Shown here: piece after piece, positions 30,733-38,681 of the stretch | Position numbering within the stretch: position 1 is the first letter of the stretch | How the letters are laid out: each line of letters begins with the position of its first letter | From: Streptomyces misionensis | GTDB lineage: Bacteria; Actinomycetota; Actinomycetes; Streptomycetales; Streptomycetaceae | Direction of reading: 5' to 3' | Length of the DNA stretch: 48,268 bases | Assembly (NCBI RefSeq): GCF_007896895.1 | Contig: NZ_VOGW01000001.1 | Coordinates: 1-48,268, forward strand | Notes under the pieces: model-generated | What the model saw: only the letters and a program-made list of their open reading frames with translations | The model's database searches: none | Told to the model about the DNA's origin: nothing | Translations under genes and position numbers: made by a program

Positions 30733-31962
30733 ATGCATGCCTGGCCCGCTTCCGAGGTCCCCGCCCTGCCTGGTCAGGGCCGCGACCTGAGGATCCACGA
30801 CACCGCGACCGGCGGCCTGGTCACCCTCCAGCCCGGTCCCGTCGCCCGTATCTACGTCTGCGGCATCACCCCGTACGACGCGACCCACATGGGTCACGCG
30901 GCGACCTACAACGCGTTCGACCTCGTTCAGCGCGTGTGGCTCGACACCAAGCGGCAGGTTCACTACGTCCAGAACGTCACCGACGTCGACGACCCGCTGC
31001 TGGAGCGCGCGCAGCGCGACGGGCTCGACTGGACCGCCCTCGCCGAGAAGGAGACGGCCCTCTTCCGCGAGGACATGACCGCCCTGCGGATGCTGCCGCC
31101 GCAGCAGTACATAGGCGCCGTCGAGGCGATACCCGGCATCGTCCCGCTGGTGGAGCGGCTGCGTGACCTCGGCGCGGCCTACGAGCTGGACGGCGACGTC
31201 TACTTCTCCGTCGAGTCCGACCCGCACTTCGGTTCGGTCTCGCACCTCGACGCGGCCGCCATGCGGCTGCTGTCCGCCGAGCGCGGCGGCGACCCGGACC
31301 GCCCGGGCAAGAAGAACCCGCTGGACCCGATGCTGTGGATGGCCGCCCGCGAGGGCGAGCCCAGCTGGGACGGCGCCTCCCTCGGCCCCGGCCGGCCCGG
31401 CTGGCACATCGAGTGCGTGGCCATCGCCCTCGACCACCTCGGGATGGGCTTCGACGTCCAGGGCGGCGGCTCCGACCTCGCCTTCCCGCACCACGAGATG
31501 GGCGCCTCGCACGCCCAGGTGCTCACCGGCGAGTTCCCGATGGCCAAGGCGTACGTGCACGCCGGCATGGTCGCCCTGGACGGCGAGAAGATGTCGAAGT
31601 CCAAGGGCAACCTGGTCTTCGTCTCCCGGCTGCGCCGCGACGGCGTCGACCCGGCCGCCATCCGCCTCGCCCTGCTCGCCCACCACTACCGGGCCGACTG
31701 GGAGTGGACCGACCAGGTCCTCCAGGACGCCGTGGACCGCCTCGGCCGCTGGCGCGCCGCCGTCTCCCGCCCCGACGGTCCCTCGGCCGACGCGCTGGTC
31801 GAGGAGATCCGCGAGGCCCTGTCGAACGACCTGGACGCCCCCGCGGCCCTCGCCGCGGTAGACCGCTGGGCGGCCCGGCAGGAAGCGGAGGGCGGCACGG
31901 ACACGGGCGCCCCGGGCCTGGTCACGCGGGCGGCCGACGCCCTGCTGGGCGTGGCCCTGTAG
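30733..31962 (+). CDS. mshC: Cysteine:GlcN-Ins ligase MshC
   Basis: 409-residue class I aminoacyl-tRNA-synthetase-like enzyme that joins cysteine to glucosaminyl-inositol, the third step of mycothiol synthesis, through a cysteinyl-adenylate. Zinc ligand Cys43 ([10 protein letters not shown]), the HIGH signature THMGHA (His52-His55), Cys228 in HIECVAIA, the FPHHE loop and KMSKS at 286-290 are present. It lacks the tRNA-binding tail of CysRS and starts [10 protein letters not shown] like known MshC. ATG 30733 was chosen from the -10 position; 30727 is possible. Mycothiol is the actinobacterial thiol buffer. It is downstream of the phosphatase/DUF3090/kinase genes, with 104 bases and its own promoter. 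Confidence 0.96.
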   Translation: MHAWPASEVPALPGQGRDLRIHDTATGGLVTLQPGPVARIYVCGITPYDATHMGHAATYNAFDLVQRVWLDTKRQVHYVQNVTDVDDPLLERAQRDGLDWTALAEKETALFREDMTALRMLPPQQYIGAVEAIPGIVPLVERLRDLGAAYELDGDVYFSVESDPHFGSVSHLDAAAMRLLSAERGGDPDRPGKKNPLDPMLWMAAREGEPSWDGASLGPGRPGWHIECVAIALDHLGMGFDVQGGGSDLAFPHHEMGASHAQVLTGEFPMAKAYVHAGMVALDGEKMSKSKGNLVFVSRLRRDGVDPAAIRLALLAHHYRADWEWTDQVLQDAVDRLGRWRAAVSRPDGPSADALVEEIREALSNDLDAPAALAAVDRWAARQEAEGGTDTGAPGLVTRAADALLGVAL

Positions 31963-31993
31963 CACCGGCGCGGCCCCCGGGGGCGCGCGGAAC

Positions 31994-32034
31994 AGAGGAG
32001 GGGCGGTACGCGTCGCGCGTACCGCCCCTCCTCT
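31994..32034. terminator. 19-base perfect hairpin between mshC and PAC2 gene
   Basis: Arms 31994-32012 and 32016-32034 pair perfectly around the 3-base loop TCG. It sits between convergent genes and even includes the first base of the PAC2 stop codon, so it is a shared terminator. Confidence 0.9.
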
Positions 32035-32963
32035 CAGTCCTCCGGGTCTTCCTGGTCGTCCTCGTCGGCCGGAGCGCCCGAGGCGTCCGGCGGCGACGGC
32101 CGGGGCTTGCCCCCCGGCGGGCTCACGTCCCGCCGCCGCAGATACCGCTCGAACTCGCGGGCGATCGCCTCGCCCGACGCCTCCGGCAGCTCCGCGGTGT
32201 CCCGCGCCTCCTCCAGCGTCTGGACGTACTCCGCGACCTCGCTGTCCTCCGCGGCCAGCTGGTCCACGCCCACCTGCCAGGCCCGCGCGTCCTCGGGCAG
32301 CTCGCCCTGCGGGATGCGCAGGTCCAGCAGGTCCTCCAGCCGGTTCAGCAGCGCCAGAGTGGCCTTGGGGTTGGGCGGCTGGGAGACGTAGTGCGGCACC
32401 GCCGCCCACAGCGACACCGCCGGGACCCCGGCATGCGTGCACGCCTCCTGGAGGACGCCGACGATGCCCGTGGGCCCCTCGTACTTGGTCTCCTCCAGGT
32501 CCATCCGGCGGGCCAGGTCCGTGTCGGACGTGACCCCGCTGACCGGCACCGGACGCGTGTGCGGGGTGTCACCGAGCAGGGCGCCCAGGATGACCACCAG
32601 CTCGACCCCCAGCTCATGCGCGAAGCCCAGCAGTTCGTTGCAGAACGAGCGCCACCGCATGGACGGCTCGATGCCCCGCACCAGGACCAGGTCGCGCGGC
32701 TTGTCACCGCCGACGCGGACCACCGACAACCGGGTCGTCGGCCAAGTGATCTTGCGCACTCCGCCGTCCATGAACACCGTGGGCCGGTTCACCTGGAAGT
32801 CGTAGTAGTCCTCGGCGTCCAGCGCCGCGAACACCTCGCCCTTCCATTCGCGTTCCAGATGCGCGACCGCCGTGGAGGCGGCGTCACCGGCATCGTTCCA
32901 GCCCTCGAACGCGGCCACCATGACTGGGTCGATCAGCTCGGGAACCCCCTCCAGCTCGATCAC
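32034..32963 (-). CDS. PAC2-family protein
   Basis: 309-residue protein of the PAC2 (proteasome assembly chaperone 2-like) family. MVAAFEGWNDAGDAASTAVAHLE at the N-terminus, WRSFCNELLGFAHELGVELVVILGALLGDTPHTRPVPVSG in the middle and YEGPTGIVGVLQEACTHAGVPAVSLWAAVPHYVSQPPNPKATLALLNRLEDLL towards the end are the family marks. The last 60 residues are Pro/Asp-rich and disordered. Actinobacterial members are proposed to assist 20S proteasome assembly or bind peptides, but this is not proved. GTG 32963 has a strong GGAAGGAGG upstream. It is a single gene, convergent with mshC. Confidence 0.92.
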   Translation of the reverse strand: MIELEGVPELIDPVMVAAFEGWNDAGDAASTAVAHLEREWKGEVFAALDAEDYYDFQVNRPTVFMDGGVRKITWPTTRLSVVRVGGDKPRDLVLVRGIEPSMRWRSFCNELLGFAHELGVELVVILGALLGDTPHTRPVPVSGVTSDTDLARRMDLEETKYEGPTGIVGVLQEACTHAGVPAVSLWAAVPHYVSQPPNPKATLALLNRLEDLLDLRIPQGELPEDARAWQVGVDQLAAEDSEVAEYVQTLEEARDTAELPEASGEAIAREFERYLRRRDVSPPGGKPRPSPPDASGAPADEDDQEDPED

Positions 32964-33043
32964 CCAGTGCCTCCTTCCGACGTGCCCTCGCTTGACTCAC
33001 CAACCTTACGGCGTCCCGCGGGGGCGTCCGCAGCCCCGTGTAC

Positions 33044-33068
33044 GGGGCAGTGAACGGATCACTGCCCC
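33044..33068. repeat. Inverted repeat upstream of PAC2 gene
   Basis: A perfect 10-base stem, GGGGCAGTGA and its complement, with loop ACGGA, about 80 bases upstream of the PAC2 start. It could be a terminator for transcripts from glpD or a regulatory site. Confidence 0.4.
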
Positions 33069-33132
33069 GCCTCCCGCGCTCGAACACCCTTCGAGCCCCC
33101 GACAAGGCCCGCGCCGTGCGGGCGCGCCGCAA

Positions 33133-33161
33133 GGGGCGGCCCGTGCGTACGGCGCCGCCCC
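33133..33161 (-). terminator. Terminator after glpD (gylB)
   Basis: GGGGCGGC (33133-33140) pairs with GCCGCCCC (33154-33161), loop 13 bases, 35 bases beyond the glpD stop in the direction of transcription. It ends the glycerol operon. Confidence 0.6.
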
Positions 33162-33195
33162 CTCTCCTTCTCCCGGTCTCCCGCTGGGTACGGGA

Positions 33196-34812
33196 CTACT
33201 TCCCGTCGAGCATGCCCTGCACCTTGGCGCGGACCTCGTCCGTGGCCAGGCCGCGGATGGTCAGTGTGGTGCGGCGGCGCAGCACGTCGTCCGGGGTCTC
33301 GGCCCACTCGTGGTCTCGGGCCCAGACGACCTGCGCCCAGATCTCCGGTGCGTCCGGGTGGACCCGCTCGGCCAGCTCCGGGTTCTCGTTCGCCAGCCGG
33401 GCGATGTCGAAGGCCAGGGAGCCGTAGTGGGTGGCCAGGTGCTTGGCGGTGTCGGCGGCCATCCGCGGGCCGGGCGCCGGGTGGTCCACCAGCAGCCGGT
33501 GCGCGACGGCGCGCGGGTTGGCGACGCCGGGCAGCGGGAGCTTCTTCGGCAGCGAGGAGATCGGCTCGAAGTCGTCGCCCAGCGGGTGGCCCGGCAGCGC
33601 CTCCAGCTTCTTCATGATCGTACGGCCGATGTGGCGGAACGTGGTCCACTTGCCGCCCGCGACGGACAGCATGCCGCCCTTGCCCTCGGTCACCACGGTC
33701 TCGCGCTTGGCCTTGGCGGTGTCGCCGGGGCCGCCCGGCAGCACCCGCAGACCGGCGAACGCGTAGGTGATGAGGTCACGCTGGAGCTGCTGGTCCCGGA
33801 CGGAGAACGCGGCCTCGTCCAGGATCTGGGCTATGTCCTTCTCGTCGACCGCGACGTCCGCCGGGTCGCCCTCGTACTCCTCGTCGGTGGTGCCGAGCAG
33901 CAGCATGTCCTCCCAGGGGAGGGCGAAGGTGATCCGGTACTTGTCGATCGGGGTGGCCAGCGCGGCCTTCCACGGCGAGGTCCGCTTCAGGACCAGGTGC
34001 GCGCCCTTGGACAGGCGGATGGACGGCGCCGCGTTCGGGTCCTCCAGCTTGCGCAGGTGGTCGACCCAGGGGCCGGTCGCGTTGAGCACCAGCCGGGCGT
34101 CGACGCCGAACTCGTCGCCGGACAGCCGGTCCTTCAGCTCGGCACCGGTGACCCGGCCCCGGGTGAAGCGCAGGCCGGTGACCTCGGCGTGGTTGAGGAC
34201 GACCGCGCCCGCCTCGACGGCCGCGCGGACCGTCATCAGCGCCATGCGCGCGTCGTTCATCTGGTCGTCGCCGTACACGGCCACGGCCTTGAGGTTCTCG
34301 GTGCGCAGCTCCGGCACGTCCTGCGCCGCCTTGGCGGGGGAGAGCAGGTGGCCGACGCCGTCGCCGAACGCCGACAGCGCGGAGTAGGCGAAGACGCCCG
34401 CGCCGAGCTTCGCCGCGCCGTGCGGGCCGCCCTTGTACACGGGGAGGTAGAAGGTGAGCGGGTTCGCCAGGTGGGGGGCCACCTGGCGGGAGACCGCACG
34501 GCGCTCGAAGTGGTTCTCCGCCACCAGCTTCACCGCGCCGGTCTGCAGGTAGCGCAGACCGCCGTGGAGCAGCTTGGAGGAGGCGGAAGAGGTGGCGCCG
34601 GCGAAGTCGCCGGCGTCGACCAGCGCCACCCTGAGCCCGGACTGCGCGGCGTGCCAGGCGGTCGAGATGCCCAGGATGCCGCCGCCGATCACAAGAAGGT
34701 CGTACGACGCCTTGGCGAGCTGCTCCCTGGTCTCGGCGCGGCTCGGGTTGGAGCCGGAGGCCGGGCGCGTCCCCAGGGCAGGTACGGACTGCAAGGTGGA
34801 CTGACTGGTCAT
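33196..34812 (-). CDS. glpD: Glycerol-3-phosphate dehydrogenase (FAD, GylB)
   Basis: 538-residue FAD enzyme that oxidises glycerol-3-phosphate to dihydroxyacetone phosphate and passes electrons to quinone at the membrane. The N-terminal FAD motif YDLLVIGGGILGISTAWHAAQSGLRVALVDAGDF (about residues 37-70) is followed by SSASSKLLHGGLRYLQTG, and AVVLNHAEVTGL and NATGPWVDHLR in the second FAD segment. The C-terminal helical domain (about 410-538) is present. It is the last gene of gylCAB, 47 bases after glpK on the same strand. The ATG 34812 start has AGGAGTAAG upstream. Induction by glycerol through GylR is known for this operon in S. coelicolor. Confidence 0.96.
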   Translation of the reverse strand: MTSQSTLQSVPALGTRPASGSNPSRAETREQLAKASYDLLVIGGGILGISTAWHAAQSGLRVALVDAGDFAGATSSASSKLLHGGLRYLQTGAVKLVAENHFERRAVSRQVAPHLANPLTFYLPVYKGGPHGAAKLGAGVFAYSALSAFGDGVGHLLSPAKAAQDVPELRTENLKAVAVYGDDQMNDARMALMTVRAAVEAGAVVLNHAEVTGLRFTRGRVTGAELKDRLSGDEFGVDARLVLNATGPWVDHLRKLEDPNAAPSIRLSKGAHLVLKRTSPWKAALATPIDKYRITFALPWEDMLLLGTTDEEYEGDPADVAVDEKDIAQILDEAAFSVRDQQLQRDLITYAFAGLRVLPGGPGDTAKAKRETVVTEGKGGMLSVAGGKWTTFRHIGRTIMKKLEALPGHPLGDDFEPISSLPKKLPLPGVANPRAVAHRLLVDHPAPGPRMAADTAKHLATHYGSLAFDIARLANENPELAERVHPDAPEIWAQVVWARDHEWAETPDDVLRRRTTLTIRGLATDEVRAKVQGMLDGK

Positions 34813-34859
34813 GTGGGGTACTTACTCCTCGTCAGAGCGGTGTGAGCCGAAATGCCCGC

Positions 34860-36398
34860 TCAGCTCTCGTCCTCGATCCAGCCCATGGTCCGGTCGACGG
34901 CCTTGAGCCAGTTCTTGTACTCACGGTCGCGGGTCTCCGCGTCCATCCGGGGGGTCCATTCGGCGGCCCGGCGCCAGTTGGCGCGCAGTTCGTCGGTGCT
35001 GGACCAGAAGCCGACGGCGAGGCCGGCGGCGTAGGCGGCGCCGAGGCAGGTGGTCTCGGCGACCATCGGGCGCACCACCGGCGCGTCGAGGACGTCGGAG
35101 AGCGTCTGCATCAGCAGGTTGTTGGCGGTCATGCCGCCGTCGACCTTGAGGGTGGACAGCTCGACGCCCGAGTCCTTGGTCATGGCGTCGGCGATCTCCC
35201 GGGTCTGCCAGGCGGTGGCCTCCAGGACGGCGCGCGCGAGGTGCGCCTTGGTGACGTACCGGGTCAGGCCGGCGATCACACCGCGGGCGTCGGAGCGCCA
35301 GTGCGGGGCGAACAGGCCGGAGAAGGCCGGCACGAAGTAGGCGCCGCCGTTGTCCTCGACCGAGAGCGCGAGCGTCTCGATCTCGGCGGCGGTGGAGATC
35401 AGGCCCATCTGGTCGCGCATCCACTGCACCAGCGAGCCGGTGACGGCGATCGAGCCCTCCAGCGCGAAGACCGTCGGCTGCTCGCCGATCTTGTAGCCGA
35501 CGGTGGTCAGCAGACCGGCGTAGGAATTGATGATCTTGTCGCCGGTGTTCATCACCATGAAGGTGCCGGTGCCGTAGGTCGACTTGGTCTCGCCCTCGGA
35601 GAAACAGGTCTGGCCGAACAGGGCCGCCTGCTGGTCGCCGAGCGCGGACGCGACCGGGATGCCGCCCAGCAGGTCGCCGAGCTTGCCGCCCTTGATCTCG
35701 CCGTAGACCTCGGCGGAGGAGCGGATCTCGGGCAGGATCTGCGGCGGCACGCCGATGGACTCGCAGATCCGCTCGTCCCACGCCATGGTGTGGAGGTTCA
35801 TCAGCAGGGTGCGCGAGGCGTTGGTGACGTCGGTGACGTGCTTGCCGCCGTCGACACCACCGGTCAGGTTCCAGATGACCCAGGTGTCCATGGTGCCGAA
35901 GAGGATGTCCCCGGCCTCGGCGCGCTCCTTGAGGCCCTCGACGTTGTCGAGCAGCCAGCGGGCCTTGGGACCGGCGAAGTAGGAGGCCAGCGGCAGGCCG
36001 GTCTCGCGGCGGAAGCGGTCCTGGCCGACGTTGCGGCCCAGCTCCCGGCAGAGGGCGTCGGTGCGGGTGTCCTGCCAGACGATGGCGTTGTGGACGGGCT
36101 CACCGGTGTTCTTGTCCCACAGCACGGTGGTCTCGCGCTGGTTGGTGATGCCGATGGCCTTGATGTCGTCGCGGGTGATGCCGGCCTTGGCGATGGCTCC
36201 GGCGACGACCTCCTGGACGTTGGTCCAGATCTCGTTGGCGTTGTGCTCGACCCAGCCCGGCTTGGGGAAGATCTGCTCGTGCTCCTTCTGGTCGACGGAG
36301 ACGATGCGGCCGTCCCGGTCGAAGACGATGCAGCGCGAGGAGGTGGTGCCCTGGTCGATCGCCGCGATGAAGGGGCCTGCGGTGTGGGCGTCGGTCAC
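34860..36398 (-). CDS. glpK: Glycerol kinase (GylA)
   Basis: 512-residue FGGY-family kinase that makes glycerol-3-phosphate from glycerol and [26 protein letters not shown] (phosphate loop, about residues 10-32), the glycerol-binding NQRETTV and WQDTRTD segments, TGRP-like [15 protein letters not shown] (adenosine) and the FGGY-type signature [21 protein letters not shown] (about 405-425) are in order and intact. GTG 36398 has AGGAG at the right distance. Located 70 bases after glpF and 47 before glpD. Streptomyces glpK is the catabolite-controlled entry to glycerol metabolism. Confidence 0.97.
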   Translation of the reverse strand: MTDAHTAGPFIAAIDQGTTSSRCIVFDRDGRIVSVDQKEHEQIFPKPGWVEHNANEIWTNVQEVVAGAIAKAGITRDDIKAIGITNQRETTVLWDKNTGEPVHNAIVWQDTRTDALCRELGRNVGQDRFRRETGLPLASYFAGPKARWLLDNVEGLKERAEAGDILFGTMDTWVIWNLTGGVDGGKHVTDVTNASRTLLMNLHTMAWDERICESIGVPPQILPEIRSSAEVYGEIKGGKLGDLLGGIPVASALGDQQAALFGQTCFSEGETKSTYGTGTFMVMNTGDKIINSYAGLLTTVGYKIGEQPTVFALEGSIAVTGSLVQWMRDQMGLISTAAEIETLALSVEDNGGAYFVPAFSGLFAPHWRSDARGVIAGLTRYVTKAHLARAVLEATAWQTREIADAMTKDSGVELSTLKVDGGMTANNLLMQTLSDVLDAPVVRPMVAETTCLGAAYAAGLAVGFWSSTDELRANWRRAAEWTPRMDAETRDREYKNWLKAVDRTMGWIEDES

Positions 36399-36468
36399 TG
36401 TGTGCTCCTGAAAGGTCCGTGGTGAGGGGGCTGAACGTACGGCGCGTGCGCGGTAACCGGGAGGTTCC

Positions 36469-37260
36469 TCAGAAGGCGGCGTTGTAGATGCCGGCCGCTA
36501 TGGCGGCGCCGATCAGCGGACCGACCACCGGGATCCAGGCGTAGCTCCAGTCGGAGCCGCCCTTGTTGGGCAGCGGGAGCAGGGCGTGCACGATGCGCGG
36601 GCCGAGGTCACGGGCCGGGTTGATCGCGTAGCCGGTCGGGCCGCCGAGGGAGAGACCGACGGCCACCACGACGAACGCGGTGATCAGGCCGCCGAGCGGG
36701 CCGAGGCCGTTGCCCTGGTTGTTCAGGCCCTGCGTGAGGACCGCGAGGATCAGCACGATGGTGCCGATGATCTCCGTCGCGAGGTTCTGTGCGATGTTCC
36801 GGATCTCCGGGCCGGTGGAGAAGATGCCGAGCACCGGGCCGGCGCCCTGCTCCTGGGCCTCGACGGCCTTGGCCGAGGTGGCCTGGGCGCCCGGACCGCC
36901 GACGATCTCCTTGTCGGTCAGGTGCGCGTGGAACTGGCCGTAGTAGGCGAGCCACACCAGGACCGCGCCGATCATGGCGCCCAGCAGCTGACCGCCGAGG
37001 TAGTACGGAACGTCGCTCCAGTCGCTGTTCTTGATGGCCAGGGCGACGGTGACGGCCGGGTTGAGGTGGGCGCCGGAGAGCGGCGTGGAGATGTACACGG
37101 CCGTCATGACGGCGAAGCCCCACCCGAAGGCGATGGCGATCCAACCGGCGTTACGGGCCTTGGAGGCCTTCAGCGTGACGGCGGCGCAGACGCCGCCGCC
37201 GAGCAGGATGAGTACGGCGGTACCGATGGTCTCGCCGATGAAGATGTCGGAGCTGGACAC
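36469..37260 (-). CDS. glpF: Glycerol facilitator (aquaglyceroporin, GylC)
   Basis: 263-residue MIP-family channel with six membrane helices and both NPA loops: HLNPAVTV (Asn67) and [11 protein letters not shown], the Asp after the second loop marking aquaglyceroporins rather than water-only aquaporins. The extended loop between helices 3 and 4 ([27 protein letters not shown]) is unusually long and polar. GTG 37260 has AAAGGAG upstream. First gene of the glycerol operon, directly downstream of the GylR-controlled promoter region. It lets glycerol diffuse in; glpK then traps it. Confidence 0.95.
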   Translation of the reverse strand: MSSSDIFIGETIGTAVLILLGGGVCAAVTLKASKARNAGWIAIAFGWGFAVMTAVYISTPLSGAHLNPAVTVALAIKNSDWSDVPYYLGGQLLGAMIGAVLVWLAYYGQFHAHLTDKEIVGGPGAQATSAKAVEAQEQGAGPVLGIFSTGPEIRNIAQNLATEIIGTIVLILAVLTQGLNNQGNGLGPLGGLITAFVVVAVGLSLGGPTGYAINPARDLGPRIVHALLPLPNKGGSDWSYAWIPVVGPLIGAAIAAGIYNAAF

Positions 37261-37606
37261 CCGCGACTCCTTTGTCCTTCGTCCAGGGGTAAGCCGAACC
37301 CCGGAGTCCCACCGGGAGTTCTGGCGCCCTCGGGGGTGAGAGCGATGCCGGCCCTTGGCTTGTCACACTCTAACGCGTATTGCCGGTAGGTGTTCGACAA
37401 TGCCGACCGATGGACGGGAGTCTTGCTTCGGCGTTACGCATGCGTCAAGAGTTCTGTTATCCAAAACCGGATCGTTATTGATCGCCGCCGGTTATCACTC
37501 TTCGCTCGCTGATGTAGTTTTAGCCCCGCTTTGTCCGTTTCAGGGTAGGCCGAGAACCGGAACGCCGCCCGGCGTCCCGGTCCTACCCACAATGAAGCGC
37601 GAACTC
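37261..37606 (-). promoter_or_regulatory. Glycerol operon promoter and leader region
   Basis: 346 bases between gylR and glpF with no credible ORF and locally AT-richer DNA. Reading on the minus strand, TTGACG (37448-37443) and AAGACT (37424-37419), 18 bases apart, form a plausible promoter. The GylR-like site at 37392-37408 lies about 10-20 bases downstream of the predicted start, which would suit roadblock repression. A leader of about 150 bases follows before GTG 37260. Confidence 0.5.
37392..37408. promoter_or_regulatory. Candidate GylR operator, glycerol operon
   Basis: GTTCGACAATGCCGACC matches the sequence upstream of gylR (38452-38468) at 14 of 17 positions. The half-sites GTTCG and CGACC are inverted. 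Confidence 0.6.
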
Positions 37607-38371
37607 TCAGAACCGTCCGGCGCCCAGGTCCCTGGAGACCGCGCGGGCGCAGTCGCGCACCGCGGCGATCAGCTCCGGACGCAGCTCGCCCTCCCGGCAC
37701 AGCCGCTCCACCGCGCCCGTGATGCCGACCGCGCCCACCGGCATCCGGCGCCGGTCGTGCACGGGCGCGGCGATCGACGCCACGCCCTCCCAGGTCTCCT
37801 CCACGTCGGCCGCGTAACCCCGCGCCCGCGTGAGGTCGAGGATGTGCTCGAACTCGGCGGCGTCGCACACCGTGCGGTCCGTGAACGCCTTGCGTTCGGT
37901 CTCCAGGGCCTCGCTGTGCGCCACCGGGTCGTACGCGGCCAGCACCTTGCCCAGCGCGGTGCAGTGCAGCGGCTGCATGGCGCCGATCTCCAGCACCTGC
38001 CGGCTGTCGTCGGGCCGGAAGACGTGGTGCACGATCAGCACGCCCTGCTGGTGCAGCACCCCCAGGTGCACGCTCTCCCCGCTGGAGCGGGCCAGGTCGT
38101 CCGTCCACACCAGGGCGCGCGCCCGCAGCTCGTGCACGTCCAGATAGGTGGTGCCCAGGCGCAGCAGCTCGGCGCCGAGCTGATAGCGGCCCGAGGCGTC
38201 GTCCTGCTCCACGAACCCCTCCTGCTGGAGGGTGCGCAGGATGCCGTGCGCGGTGCCCTTGGCGAGGCCGAGCGAGGAGGCGATGTCCGACAGGCCGAGC
38301 CGTCGCTCGCCGCCCGCGAGCAGCCGCAGCATCGCGGCCGCGCGTTCGAGCGACTGGATGTTCCGTGCCAT
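37607..38371 (-). CDS. gylR: IclR-family glycerol regulator GylR
   Basis: 254-residue regulator. The winged helix-turn-helix (ARNIQSLERAAAMLRLLAGGERRLGLSDIASSLGLAKGTAHGILRTLQQEGFVEQDDASGRYQLG) fills residues about 2-66. The IclR effector domain follows (about 75-250), with LHCTALGKVLAAY, TDRTVCDAAEFEHILDLTRARGYAADVEETWEGVASIAAPVHD and AVGAVGITGAVERLC. In S. coelicolor GylR represses gylCAB and itself and is relieved by glycerol-3-phosphate. ATG 38371 has GGACGGAGGCAGGAC upstream. Transcribed in the same direction as the operon it controls, with 346 bases between them. A matching operator is seen at both promoters. Confidence 0.94.
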   Translation of the reverse strand: MARNIQSLERAAAMLRLLAGGERRLGLSDIASSLGLAKGTAHGILRTLQQEGFVEQDDASGRYQLGAELLRLGTTYLDVHELRARALVWTDDLARSSGESVHLGVLHQQGVLIVHHVFRPDDSRQVLEIGAMQPLHCTALGKVLAAYDPVAHSEALETERKAFTDRTVCDAAEFEHILDLTRARGYAADVEETWEGVASIAAPVHDRRRMPVGAVGITGAVERLCREGELRPELIAAVRDCARAVSRDLGAGRF

Positions 38372-38681
38372 CGCCGTCCTGCCTCCGTCCCCTTCGACTG
38401 CCGATACATGCCGGTGGGCGAGCGCCGTTTACCACCGCACTCGCTACCACCGTTCGGCAATGTCGAACACTACCGGTCCATGTCGACCTCCCGCTAATGG
38501 TCGGTCGACTCCTGTTACATCCCGTGTGGTCCCCGCGTGGCGCCGGGGCCATTCGCGTCCGTCACGTGGACGCCTGTGCCCATCCAAGCCCACACCCGGT
38601 TAGTCTGGCGCCGTGCGGACCCCCCGCCTGCCCTGGGGTCCCGCATAGCCGACAGCCGTCGCACCTTGAGGGAGCCCTTAC
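38372..38681. other. Divergent gylR/metH intergenic region
   Basis: 310 bases without a credible ORF. It holds the GylR site 38452-38468. A TAGTCT -10 for metH (38601-38606) is followed by a 7-base hairpin GGACCCC (38617-38623) with 38635-38641 in the short leader. No cobalamin or SAM riboswitch core was recognised. Confidence 0.4.
38452..38468. promoter_or_regulatory. Candidate GylR autoregulatory operator
   Basis: GTTCGGCAATGTCGAAC is an inverted repeat with perfect 5-base outer arms (GTTCG/CGAAC), 80 bases upstream of the gylR start. It matches the site in front of glpF. Confidence 0.65.

Noticed and set aside
34842..36425. 527-codon open frame on the plus strand
   Set aside because: Antisense shadow of glycerol kinase; repetitive Gly/Asp/Leu translation and no ribosome site.
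38607..38681. Possible cobalamin or SAM riboswitch before metH
   Set aside because: The leader is only about 70 bases and no B12-box or SAM-riboswitch core was recognised; only a 7-base hairpin is present.
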